From Neptuniibacter sp. (lineage in GTDB: Bacteria; Pseudomonadota; Gammaproteobacteria; Pseudomonadales; Balneatricaceae): a stretch of DNA of 6,964 bases. Position 1 is the first letter of the stretch, and every line of letters starts with the position of its first letter. Under the pieces are notes generated by a model that was not told where the DNA came from, made no database searches, and saw nothing but the letters and a program-made list of their open reading frames with translations. The stretch lies in the NCBI GenBank assembly GCA_024686055.1, contig JAIBDV010000155.1, forward strand, positions 1-6,964, given 5' to 3'. Both the position numbers and the translations under genes were made by a program. Below are positions 1-6,192 of this stretch, piece by piece.

Positions 1-224
1 AGCCGCGACAGAGTGTGCGCGACCACAGCAAGATAGATACCGAGGGATAGTAGAGTGATCCCCAGTAAATGAAAAGACCGAACTTTTTCACCCAGAAAGA
101 GCATGGATAAGAACAGTCCGAATAAAAGTATCAGGTGGATAAACAGCCCGCCCGGTGGTGTACCAGGCTCAGCTACGCCTCGATTCCAGAGCAAGGGCCT
201 GAGCATTAATAACAGATATGCCAT
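1..224 (-). pseudogene. EamA/DMT-family transporter, 5'-truncated C-terminal remnant, running off the left edge
   Basis: The minus strand is open from an ATG at 224-222 to the left edge, giving 74 codons without a stop. The peptide contains NRGVAEPG, GLFIHL, FLGEKV and HLLGITLLSLGIYLAV. These match the last three helices of the second EamA repeat in drug/metabolite transporters, where the usual pattern is NRGVAELG, GLFIHLMPVFG, LFLGE, then HLxGIxLIxxGIxL. Full-length family members have about 300 residues and ten helices. Here everything before the last helices is missing, because the frame is closed by the stop codon of the upstream channel gene at 233-231. The usual proline of the PVFG motif is absent (LLFG), which fits relaxed selection. 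A purine-rich stretch at the end of the channel gene (AGGAAG, about nine bases before the ATG) could still allow translation. A remnant is more likely than a functional short gene, but the 3' end is out of view. Confidence 0.6.
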
Positions 225-230
225 CGTGGC

Positions 231-1931
231 TTACTTCCTTTCCCGGCGATACAACCAGCGGGCCAGCAGGTTATTGCTGTTATCACTACCGGTCATCACA
301 TAATGCAGTACGTTGTAGTTACTGATCGTCCATTCCATGCGCGTCGCCGCCGAACTCAAGCCACAGAACAGAATTTCATCCCCTGGCTGTAGCAGGGTCA
401 GCTCGCCTGGCAGCATCATCAACTCACCACCACGGCGCATTAACAGCGGAAAGGCTTTCAGCATTTTCATGCGATCATGGGGGTCTTTGAGAAACAGCGA
501 CAGCTTGACCGGTTTAGCTTCATTCATCGCCACCAGCAGCGCAGGCGTCTGCCGCTCCGACACGGTAAAGGCCCAGCTGTCCAGCTCCTGGCTACCCACC
601 ACACTGCTCATCCGGTTCAGCAGTGTATGGGCCCAGACATCATCATGGTGATGAATCATCCGGCTGATAAATACCGGCAGCAACGGCGTTTTGATCTGCG
701 CCATAATCCGGTTGGCGATAATCCGGCCCGGTTCCATAATGAAATCGGCCCGCGAATTCTGAAACACCAGCCGGTTGGCATGCACATTCTGCCGGACGAC
801 GGTCAGCAGCTGCGGGTTCAGCTCGCGGGCTGTCATCATGATCGACAGGTTATCCGCATCATTATCGGTACCTGCCACAATACCGACCGCACCCTGCACT
901 CCCGCCTGCTGCAGGGTTCTGGCCTCCGTGCCAATACCGTGGACCTGGTCCAGCAGCTGGTTCTTCTGCGGTGCTTTTTTATCGATCACCACCAGCTCGA
1001 CTTCATCATGGCTCAGCTCACTGTAGAGCGCCCGCCCGAAACGGCCATAACCACAGATAATCCAGCGCCCCCGCGTCCGCTGATACGCACTGGAGAGCGG
1101 CCGATGGCTGGGGTTGAGCAACCAGTCATACACCAGGTGCATATACGGTGCCTGTACTGACAGCGACAGGTATTCAGCATAGGCACGGAACGGATCAACA
1201 ATCAGATCGGTACCAAAGGAATCCAGGTTAGCTGTGGTTACATCCGCTTCAGTCCGGCTGACGACCATCCGTTTAGGCATCAACAGCTTGCTGGCGATCG
1301 CAATCGACAGGTTGACCGTATCGCGGTTAGCCAGCGCCAGTACACCAATACACTGCGGGTGCTGCAGCCCGGCATCATCCAGTACATCAGGCAATGAGGC
1401 ATCGGCCACCAGGCAAGGCATCGGCAGTGGCAGGCTATCCATCTCCAGCGCATCAATCTGCGCTGCATCAATATCCACCACCACGCAGTGGATATCCCGC
1501 TGCGCCAGCTTGCCCACCACGATGCTGCCGGTAACGCCATAACCACAGACCAGATAAAAGGGCTGATTGAGCGCCGCTACCTGAGCGGCAAACCGGCGAC
1601 GACGGCGTACACGGCTGAACACCGGTTCCTGAAAAATAGAAATCATGGTGCCAATACCATACAGCCAGGCGATTACCGTGCTGTAAATGGTCAGCATCGC
1701 CCACATGCGCTGGCCGGAGGTAAACGGATAGGGGATTTCACCAAAACCGATGGTCGAGCCCATAAACGAGACAAAGTAGAATGCATGGAAGAAATCCATG
1801 CGATACACCTGGCCCTGATCATCTACGCCGGGTATCAGTACAAAGCCCAGTACCGACACCGAATAAATCACAATCAGGGTAATCAGCGGCATTCGCAGCC
1901 GCCGCATCAACAGATAAAAAACGTTATTCAT
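231..1931 (-). CDS. Potassium channel-type protein: 2-TM pore plus tandem RCK (TrkA-N) domains
   Basis: This 566-residue protein is probably an inner-membrane, ligand-gated potassium or cation channel. Helix 1 is about residues 14-35 and helix 2 about 76-100. Between them are a pore helix and the filter-like sequence GSTIGFGE (58-65), where classical K+ channels have TVGYGD. A basic stretch (RVRRRRR, 107-113) leads into a first Rossmann domain with GYGVTG (130-135) and acidic D153/D155. A second Rossmann domain has GYGRFG (294-299) and D317. Both carry a conserved downstream NLSI segment (207-210 and 361-364). The C-terminus holds a TrkA-C-like strand pair ending in LQPGDEILFCG (514-524). Two RCK domains per subunit resemble GsuK and BK-type gating rings, so a tetramer would have eight RCK domains (family knowledge). 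The start ATG has a weak GGTGG at 1943-1939, seven bases upstream. The gene follows the small membrane protein gene by 15 bases, so one operon is likely. Ion selectivity and ligand cannot be read from sequence. Confidence 0.88.
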   Translation of the reverse strand: MNNVFYLLMRRLRMPLITLIVIYSVSVLGFVLIPGVDDQGQVYRMDFFHAFYFVSFMGSTIGFGEIPYPFTSGQRMWAMLTIYSTVIAWLYGIGTMISIFQEPVFSRVRRRRRFAAQVAALNQPFYLVCGYGVTGSIVVGKLAQRDIHCVVVDIDAAQIDALEMDSLPLPMPCLVADASLPDVLDDAGLQHPQCIGVLALANRDTVNLSIAIASKLLMPKRMVVSRTEADVTTANLDSFGTDLIVDPFRAYAEYLSLSVQAPYMHLVYDWLLNPSHRPLSSAYQRTRGRWIICGYGRFGRALYSELSHDEVELVVIDKKAPQKNQLLDQVHGIGTEARTLQQAGVQGAVGIVAGTDNDADNLSIMMTARELNPQLLTVVRQNVHANRLVFQNSRADFIMEPGRIIANRIMAQIKTPLLPVFISRMIHHHDDVWAHTLLNRMSSVVGSQELDSWAFTVSERQTPALLVAMNEAKPVKLSLFLKDPHDRMKMLKAFPLLMRRGGELMMLPGELTLLQPGDEILFCGLSSAATRMEWTISNYNVLHYVMTGSDNSNNLLARWLYRRERK

Positions 1932-1946
1932 GATCAGGCCACCCGC

Positions 1947-2330
1947 TTAGCGGCGTACCTGAACAGTTTCAATCACCAGCAGAATCACCGAGACCACATT
2001 CGACAACAGTGCACCGCCCGCCAGTGACACCACACTGGCCATCATATGATCATCCATACCGCTGGCGCTGATCTGCTCGGCATAGCCCCAGATCACTGCC
2101 ACCACAACCAGCTGCAAATCTGCCACCAGCGAGGTGGCCAGCATCAACGCACCCAGGTGGGTACGATCACCAAATTTCATGACGGTACAGATCAGACTGA
2201 CTACCAGTGCCGCGTACAGCTCGTAAACATTATGGTGATCAGCGTTATCAATTTCGCCCATAAAGAAACCAAAGTTGAGCGTCATCGCAAGTACGATAAA
2301 AAACGCAAAGATCACTTTTTCCTTGTTCAC
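1947..2330 (-). CDS. Small four-helix membrane protein, probably DUF6394 family
   Basis: A 127-residue hydrophobic protein with four predicted membrane segments at about residues 6-24, 39-53, 59-82 and 97-122. An acidic, histidine-containing loop, GEIDNADHHNVYEL (25-38), lies between helices 1 and 2, a KFGDRTHLGA loop (52-61) follows helix 2, and D71 sits inside helix 3. From memory this resembles the conserved gammaproteobacterial family named DUF6394, whose function is unknown. I could not check that assignment here. The start codon is GTG (2330-2328), supported by a GAGG Shine-Dalgarno eight bases upstream and by no better start nearby. The gene is first in a likely operon with the RCK channel gene 15 bases downstream. 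An accessory or regulatory role for the channel is a reasonable inference from that pairing, not something the sequence proves. Confidence 0.8.
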   Translation of the reverse strand: MNKEKVIFAFFIVLAMTLNFGFFMGEIDNADHHNVYELYAALVVSLICTVMKFGDRTHLGALMLATSLVADLQLVVVAVIWGYAEQISASGMDDHMMASVVSLAGGALLSNVVSVILLVIETVQVRR

Positions 2331-2338
2331 AGCACAGT

Positions 2339-2342
2339 CCTC
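2339..2342 (-). promoter_or_regulatory. Shine-Dalgarno for the GTG-started membrane protein
   Basis: On the minus strand GAGG is followed by an eight-base spacer and then GTG at 2330-2328. This spacing and match decide the non-ATG start of the DUF6394-like gene. Confidence 0.6.
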
Positions 2343-2606
2343 GGCTTACTAACAGTGACACAGTCCGACCAGGGCTCCCTGATAAAAGAATCCTGACAAA
2401 ATGGGCCCTAGTCTACCCCGCTCCCCCAGGCCATACCATGCCCGACGGCAATCCGTTGTATTACCACCGGGTTACATTCAGATTTCTCACTTGCCAGCGG
2501 ATATAGAGTTGCCTAGTCTGGCTCAAAGGTCTGTCAGTCATGGCCTGTACGGGGAAATAGCATGGACAGACACATCGACAAGAAAAGGACACTAGCGAAC
2601 ACAAAA

Positions 2607-2635
2607 TAGACAGTTGTTTAGCGATCATTTACTAT
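2607..2635 (+). promoter_or_regulatory. Candidate sigma70 promoter for the M16 protease gene
   Basis: The -35 hexamer TAGACA (2607-2612) matches TTGACA at five of six bases. A 17-base spacer follows, then the -10 hexamer TACTAT (2630-2635), matching TATAAT at four of six. Transcription would start near 2642, giving a leader of roughly 87 bases before the ATG at 2729. It is the best-spaced pair I found upstream of the gene; it is a prediction only. Confidence 0.45.
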
Positions 2636-2655
2636 GGACTGCTTTACAACGATCA

Positions 2656-2676
2656 CACGTTCAGGCGCTCAACGTG
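2656..2676 (+). repeat. Small inverted repeat in the predicted protease leader
   Basis: CACGTT (2656-2661) and AACGTG (2671-2676) are perfect inverted arms around a nine-base loop. With one bulged A the stem extends by two more pairs (TC at 2653-2654 with GA at 2677-2678). It lies just after the predicted transcription start. It could be a weak RNA hairpin or a protein-binding palindrome, and chance occurrence is also possible. Confidence 0.3.
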
Positions 2677-2716
2677 GATTAAGACTAAAAAACACAATAA
2701 GAAAACACTGCATAAC

Positions 2717-2721
2717 AGAGG
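2717..2721 (+). promoter_or_regulatory. Shine-Dalgarno of the M16 protease gene
   Basis: AGAGG is followed by a seven-base spacer and ATG at 2729. This supports the start that retains the full signal peptide over the internal ATG at residue 17, which would remove the positively charged n-region. Confidence 0.65.
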
Positions 2722-2728
2722 CTTACGT

Positions 2729-5593
2729 ATGCATCGACCACTGCACTTTACCGCCCTGCGAACAGCGCTGCGCACCATGCTAGCCCTGCTGGTGATGTTC
2801 ATCAGCACCCTGGCCCATGCTGCCGTCCATAAAAGCCCCAACGATAACCGTGATTATCAGGGCTTTACCCTGGACAACAAGCTACGAGTGCTGGTGATTT
2901 CCGACCCCGGCACACCCAAAGCTGCAGCCTCGCTGGACGTGGCTGTCGGTTCCGGTGCCAACCCGAAAGAACGTGCAGGACTGGCCCACTTTCTCGAACA
3001 CATGCTGTTTCTGGGCACCGAAAAATACCCCCAGGCCGGTGATTACCAGAGTTTCATCAGCTCAGGCGGCGGCAGCCACAATGCCTATACCGCCTACGAG
3101 AACACCAACTACTTCTTTGATATTCGCGCCGATCTGTTAGGCGATGCGCTGGATCGTTTTTCCCAGTTCTTTATCAGCCCGCTGTTTACCGAGGCTTACG
3201 TCGACCGTGAACGCAACGCCGTTTACTCTGAATACCAGTCCAAGTTGCGTGACGATGGCCGCCGCATCTTTGAGGCGACCAAACAGACCGTCAATCCGGA
3301 ACACAGCTTCAGCCGCTTTTTCGTCGGCAGCCTGAAAACCCTGGCCGACCGCCCAGGCAGCAATGTCCGTGACGATCTGGTGAGTTTCTACAATCAGTAT
3401 TACTCCGCCAATCTGATGACCCTGGTGGTGCTGGGGCCACAGCCGGTTGAAGAGCTTAAACAGATGGTCGAGGCACGCTTCAACACAATACCCAACAGCG
3501 ATGCCAAAGCCTTTGTCGATACTGCCCCACTGATTACCGATGGCAGTCTGCCGGCAAAACTGGCCATTCGTAGCGTCAAAGATCTGCGTACCCTGAACCT
3601 GACCTTCCCGGTGGCGCCGGTACGCGAACACTGGCGCAGCAAGCCCCTGCACTACATTGCCAGCCAGCTGGGCTATGAAGGTAAAGGCAGCCTGCTGGCC
3701 GACCTGAAGGCACGGGGCTGGGCCAATGGCCTGGGCGCTTACACCTCCACGAATATGGAGCACGACGCCGCCCTGTCCGTCGAAATGACGCTGACCCCGG
3801 AAGGCATGAAACACCAGTCGGAGATCACTCAACTGTTCTTCCGTGCCGTCCAACTGCTTAAGCAGGATGGTGTAAAAGAAGCGCTGTTCACTGAAGAACG
3901 TCAGCAACTGGCCACCCGGTTCGAGTTTGCCGAAAAGCAGGAACCGATCCACTACGTCGGCCAGCTGGCCCGCGCCATGCAGCAGCGGCCACTGGAAAAC
4001 ATTATTGATGCACCCTACCGCCTGGAAGCCTTCAAGCCGCAACTGATTCAGTCCTACCTGTCTCAGCTGACGCCGGACAACATGCTGATAACCGTTGCCT
4101 CCAACGACCAGCAAACCGACCGCAAGGGCCCTAATTTCAAAGTGGACTACAGCCTGCAGCCACTGGCAGACAGCAACATTGCAAGGCTGACCGCCCAGGC
4201 ACCGGACAACAGCCTGGCCGTGCGCAACGCCAACCCGTTTATTGCCACCGACCTGAGCATCAAACCACTACGTGATAACGTCGATAAGCCGGAAATCATT
4301 CTGCGCCGTGAGGGCGTCACCCTGTGGCACCAGCAGGACAGCGACTTCAGCACCCCAAAAGCCAATTTCTTCTTCACCATCTTGTCAGAGCAGTCCAACA
4401 GCACCCCACGCAATTCAGTAATGACCGCGCTCTACACCCGCATGGTGCAGGATCAGCTCAATGAAACACTTTACGATGCCTCCATGGCTGGGCTGAACAC
4501 CCGCATCTACCCACATATGCGCGGTATTTCTGTGCGTATTTCCGGTTACAACGACAAGCAGGCACTGCTGCTGAAAGATGTCGTCGGCACCCTGAGCAAA
4601 CCCGAGCTGGACCTGAAGCGCTTTGAAGTGATCAAAACCAGCTACAGCAAACAGCTGGCTAACAGCCGTAAAGACAAGCCGTTTAACCAGACTATCGGCG
4701 AAATCATGCAGCTGTTGTTGCCGCAGTGGGACACAGCCCAGCGCGAAGCCGCCCTGGCTGAGGTCACCCTGGCTGACCTGAAAGCCTTTGTGCCGGTCCT
4801 GCTCAAAGATACCGAGCTGCGAGCGCTGGCCCATGGCAACCTGCTGCAGGAAGATGCCGTAGCATTGACCCTGACCGTGGAGAAACAGCTGTTTTCTGAA
4901 CATGGCCATAAACGTCTGGCCTCGACGCCGGTGGTACAGTTGCCAGAAGACCGTCGGCTGGTTCAGACCCTGAATGTCGATCACAACGACTCCGCCATCA
5001 GCGTGTACTTCCAGGGCAGTGACAGCGAACTCAACACCCGCGCCCAGTACGCTCTGCTCAGCGAGATGATCGCCTCACCGTTCTATACCCGCCTGCGCAC
5101 CGAACAGCAGCTGGGCTATGTGGTATTCCAGACTTTACTGCCGCTGCGAAAAGCACCGGGACTGGCCTTTGTTGTTCAGTCCCCGGTGGCTGACCCGATC
5201 ATGCTGGAAAGCCGTATTGACAGCTTCCTGCAACAGATGGGTGGTGACCTGGAAACCATGAACGACGCCGACCTGGCCCGTTTCAAGCAGAGTCTGGTAT
5301 CACGCATTCTGAAACAGGAAAACAGCCTGGCTGAACGTAGCAATCGCTACTGGAGCCAGATCGACAACGGCAACACCGACTTCGACAGCCGCAAAGAACT
5401 GGCTGAAGCCGTCAACCAGCTCCAGCTCAGTGATCTGGTGAAATGCTACGAAGGTATGTCCAGCCGCCGTCTCACCGTACGCAGCTTTGGCCAGAAACAC
5501 CTGCTGACCGCAGACAACGGCGAAGTGGCGAAGAAGTGCGACGTAGAGATTAACGCCCTGAAGGAGAATAACGAGTTTATGCCGGGGGCTTAA
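2729..5593 (+). CDS. ptrA: Pitrilysin-like periplasmic zinc protease (M16/insulinase family, protease III type)
   Basis: A 954-residue zinc metallopeptidase close in length to E. coli pitrilysin (962), which degrades small peptides and protein fragments in the periplasm. A signal peptide is clear: basic n-region, hydrophobic core 17-28, and AHA (29-31) with probable cleavage before A32. The inverted zinc motif HFLEH (87-91) supplies H87, H91 and the catalytic base E90. The third ligand is E168, 77 residues after H91, with the conserved companion E161 in ERNAVYSE (161-168). The layout is the usual one: N-terminal catalytic M16 domain to about residue 200, an inactive M16 domain, a middle domain, and a last M16-like domain carrying RTEQQLGY (790-797), whose R and Y correspond to substrate-contacting residues of insulysin. 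The only two cysteines, C906 and C937, lie near the C-terminus. All active-site residues are intact. It is transcribed alone, divergent from the channel operon and ending at a strong terminator. The symbol is by family; orthology was not tested. Confidence 0.93.
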   Translation: MHRPLHFTALRTALRTMLALLVMFISTLAHAAVHKSPNDNRDYQGFTLDNKLRVLVISDPGTPKAAASLDVAVGSGANPKERAGLAHFLEHMLFLGTEKYPQAGDYQSFISSGGGSHNAYTAYENTNYFFDIRADLLGDALDRFSQFFISPLFTEAYVDRERNAVYSEYQSKLRDDGRRIFEATKQTVNPEHSFSRFFVGSLKTLADRPGSNVRDDLVSFYNQYYSANLMTLVVLGPQPVEELKQMVEARFNTIPNSDAKAFVDTAPLITDGSLPAKLAIRSVKDLRTLNLTFPVAPVREHWRSKPLHYIASQLGYEGKGSLLADLKARGWANGLGAYTSTNMEHDAALSVEMTLTPEGMKHQSEITQLFFRAVQLLKQDGVKEALFTEERQQLATRFEFAEKQEPIHYVGQLARAMQQRPLENIIDAPYRLEAFKPQLIQSYLSQLTPDNMLITVASNDQQTDRKGPNFKVDYSLQPLADSNIARLTAQAPDNSLAVRNANPFIATDLSIKPLRDNVDKPEIILRREGVTLWHQQDSDFSTPKANFFFTILSEQSNSTPRNSVMTALYTRMVQDQLNETLYDASMAGLNTRIYPHMRGISVRISGYNDKQALLLKDVVGTLSKPELDLKRFEVIKTSYSKQLANSRKDKPFNQTIGEIMQLLLPQWDTAQREAALAEVTLADLKAFVPVLLKDTELRALAHGNLLQEDAVALTLTVEKQLFSEHGHKRLASTPVVQLPEDRRLVQTLNVDHNDSAISVYFQGSDSELNTRAQYALLSEMIASPFYTRLRTEQQLGYVVFQTLLPLRKAPGLAFVVQSPVADPIMLESRIDSFLQQMGGDLETMNDADLARFKQSLVSRILKQENSLAERSNRYWSQIDNGNTDFDSRKELAEAVNQLQLSDLVKCYEGMSSRRLTVRSFGQKHLLTADNGEVAKKCDVEINALKENNEFMPGA

Positions 5594-5606
5594 AGCGGTT
5601 CCGGAA

Positions 5607-5640
5607 CACAAAAAAAGCAGCCGAGGCTGCTTTTTTTGTG
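5607..5640. terminator. Bidirectional intrinsic terminator between convergent genes
   Basis: The left arm 5607-5622 (CAC, seven A, GCAGCC) is the exact reverse complement of the right arm 5625-5640 (GGCTGC, seven T, GTG). Only GA lies between them, so the GC-rich core would close with a CGAG tetraloop. The plus strand has a seven-T tract after the core, starting 14 bases past the protease stop codon with its stem. The minus strand has the same structure, and it sits 22 bases beyond the stop of the leftward gene at 5662. It can therefore end transcription from both sides. Confidence 0.93.
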
Positions 5641-5661
5641 ACTGAACAGGCCTTGCAGCCC

Positions 5662-6192
5662 TCAGCGATATTCCAGCATCTCTCGCCGCCGCGCTTTACT
5701 GCGGCTGGTCCGTATCTCAAGCTGTTCTGTCGGAACTTCTACCGGTGGGTAAAGGCTGTCACGGCGGGCTTTGAATTCCGGGGTCTGGTCACAGCCTTCA
5801 CCCAGTAACAGACAACGGGCTTTCACCACATCCTGGTTAATGGTTTCAAAGATCTTATCTTCGCCGACCAGCTTTTTACGCCGGGTATCGTATACCACAC
5901 CACGCTCAATCGCCTCATCACTGGCGTAAGGCACGACATCGACCCGTAACGGCTCTCGGGGAAAGTCAGCATAAACAACTTCCAGCATCGGCTCATTATC
6001 GATATAACCACGGGATTTATTCTTATACACAATTGCACCATCACGGCGACGCACACTGGGACCATCCGACACCGCAAACCTGTGCGGAATAGCTTCCGAG
6101 GCTTTGAAGTCCGACGTATCCAGCCCCCAGCTGTTGACGGGCGTCAGTACAGCCAGGGTAAGTAACGCAGCAAGTCCAGTGCTTTTATGCAT
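5662..6192 (-). CDS. Exported protein of unknown function, coupled to sbcB
   Basis: I do not recognise this 176-residue protein. It starts with a probable Sec signal peptide: K3, hydrophobic core about residues 6-18, and likely cleavage after SWG (21-23). There is no lipobox cysteine. The mature part is polar and highly charged, with basic runs RRR (48-50), RRKK (104-107) and RRR (168-170). It has just two cysteines, C127 and C134, a spacing that would allow a small disulphide loop in the periplasm. The C-terminus from about residue 145 is proline- and arginine-rich and probably extended. No membrane helix follows the signal. The ATG shares one base with the TAA stop of the exonuclease I gene (TAATG), with GGAAG upstream as a ribosome-binding site, so translation is likely coupled. 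The DNA-repair neighbour does not suggest a shared function, because this protein is predicted to leave the cytoplasm. The gene ends before the shared terminator. Confidence 0.75.
   Translation of the reverse strand: MHKSTGLAALLTLAVLTPVNSWGLDTSDFKASEAIPHRFAVSDGPSVRRRDGAIVYKNKSRGYIDNEPMLEVVYADFPREPLRVDVVPYASDEAIERGVVYDTRRKKLVGEDKIFETINQDVVKARCLLLGEGCDQTPEFKARRDSLYPPVEVPTEQLEIRTSRSKARRREMLEYR

Larger units (their letters stand above)
2331..2728. other. Divergent intergenic region, 398 bases
   Basis: This region separates the leftward channel operon from the rightward protease gene and should hold the promoters of both. On the plus strand it contains one good sigma70-like promoter (2607-2635), a short inverted repeat (2656-2676) and the protease ribosome-binding site. 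For the leftward operon I see only weak candidates, such as TTGAGC (2526-2521) and TATATC (2505-2500) with a short 15-base spacer. A 64-codon plus-strand open frame at 2401-2595 has no good ribosome-binding site and looks non-coding. No tRNA, intrinsic terminator or recognisable riboswitch was seen. Confidence 0.6.

Noticed and set aside
477..1160. Open frame of 227 codons on the plus strand opposite the channel gene
   Set aside because: The opposite strand encodes clear RCK domain motifs here, and the plus-strand product is arginine/histidine/proline-rich with no family features.
1943..1953. Palindrome CCGCT-T-AGCGG-like sequence at the stop of the small membrane protein gene
   Set aside because: The arms are very short, there is no T tract, and it lies between two genes of the same likely operon, so a terminator or operator call is not supported.
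2500..2526. Possible minus-strand promoter TTGAGC / TATATC for the channel operon
   Set aside because: The spacer is only 15 bases and each hexamer matches at four of six positions, so it is too weak to annotate. It is mentioned only as the best candidate seen.
2401..2595. 64-codon open frame in the divergent intergenic region
   Set aside because: No convincing ribosome-binding site and no recognisable protein features. It overlaps the region expected to hold promoters.
3137..4114. Open frame of 325 codons on the minus strand inside the protease gene
   Set aside because: It lies wholly antisense to a well-supported M16 gene, has glutamine/histidine-rich composition typical of a reverse shadow, and shows no recognisable domain.
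4415..4984. Open frame of 189 codons on the minus strand inside the protease gene
   Set aside because: It is antisense to the same gene, with the same glutamine/histidine-rich shadow composition and no motif.
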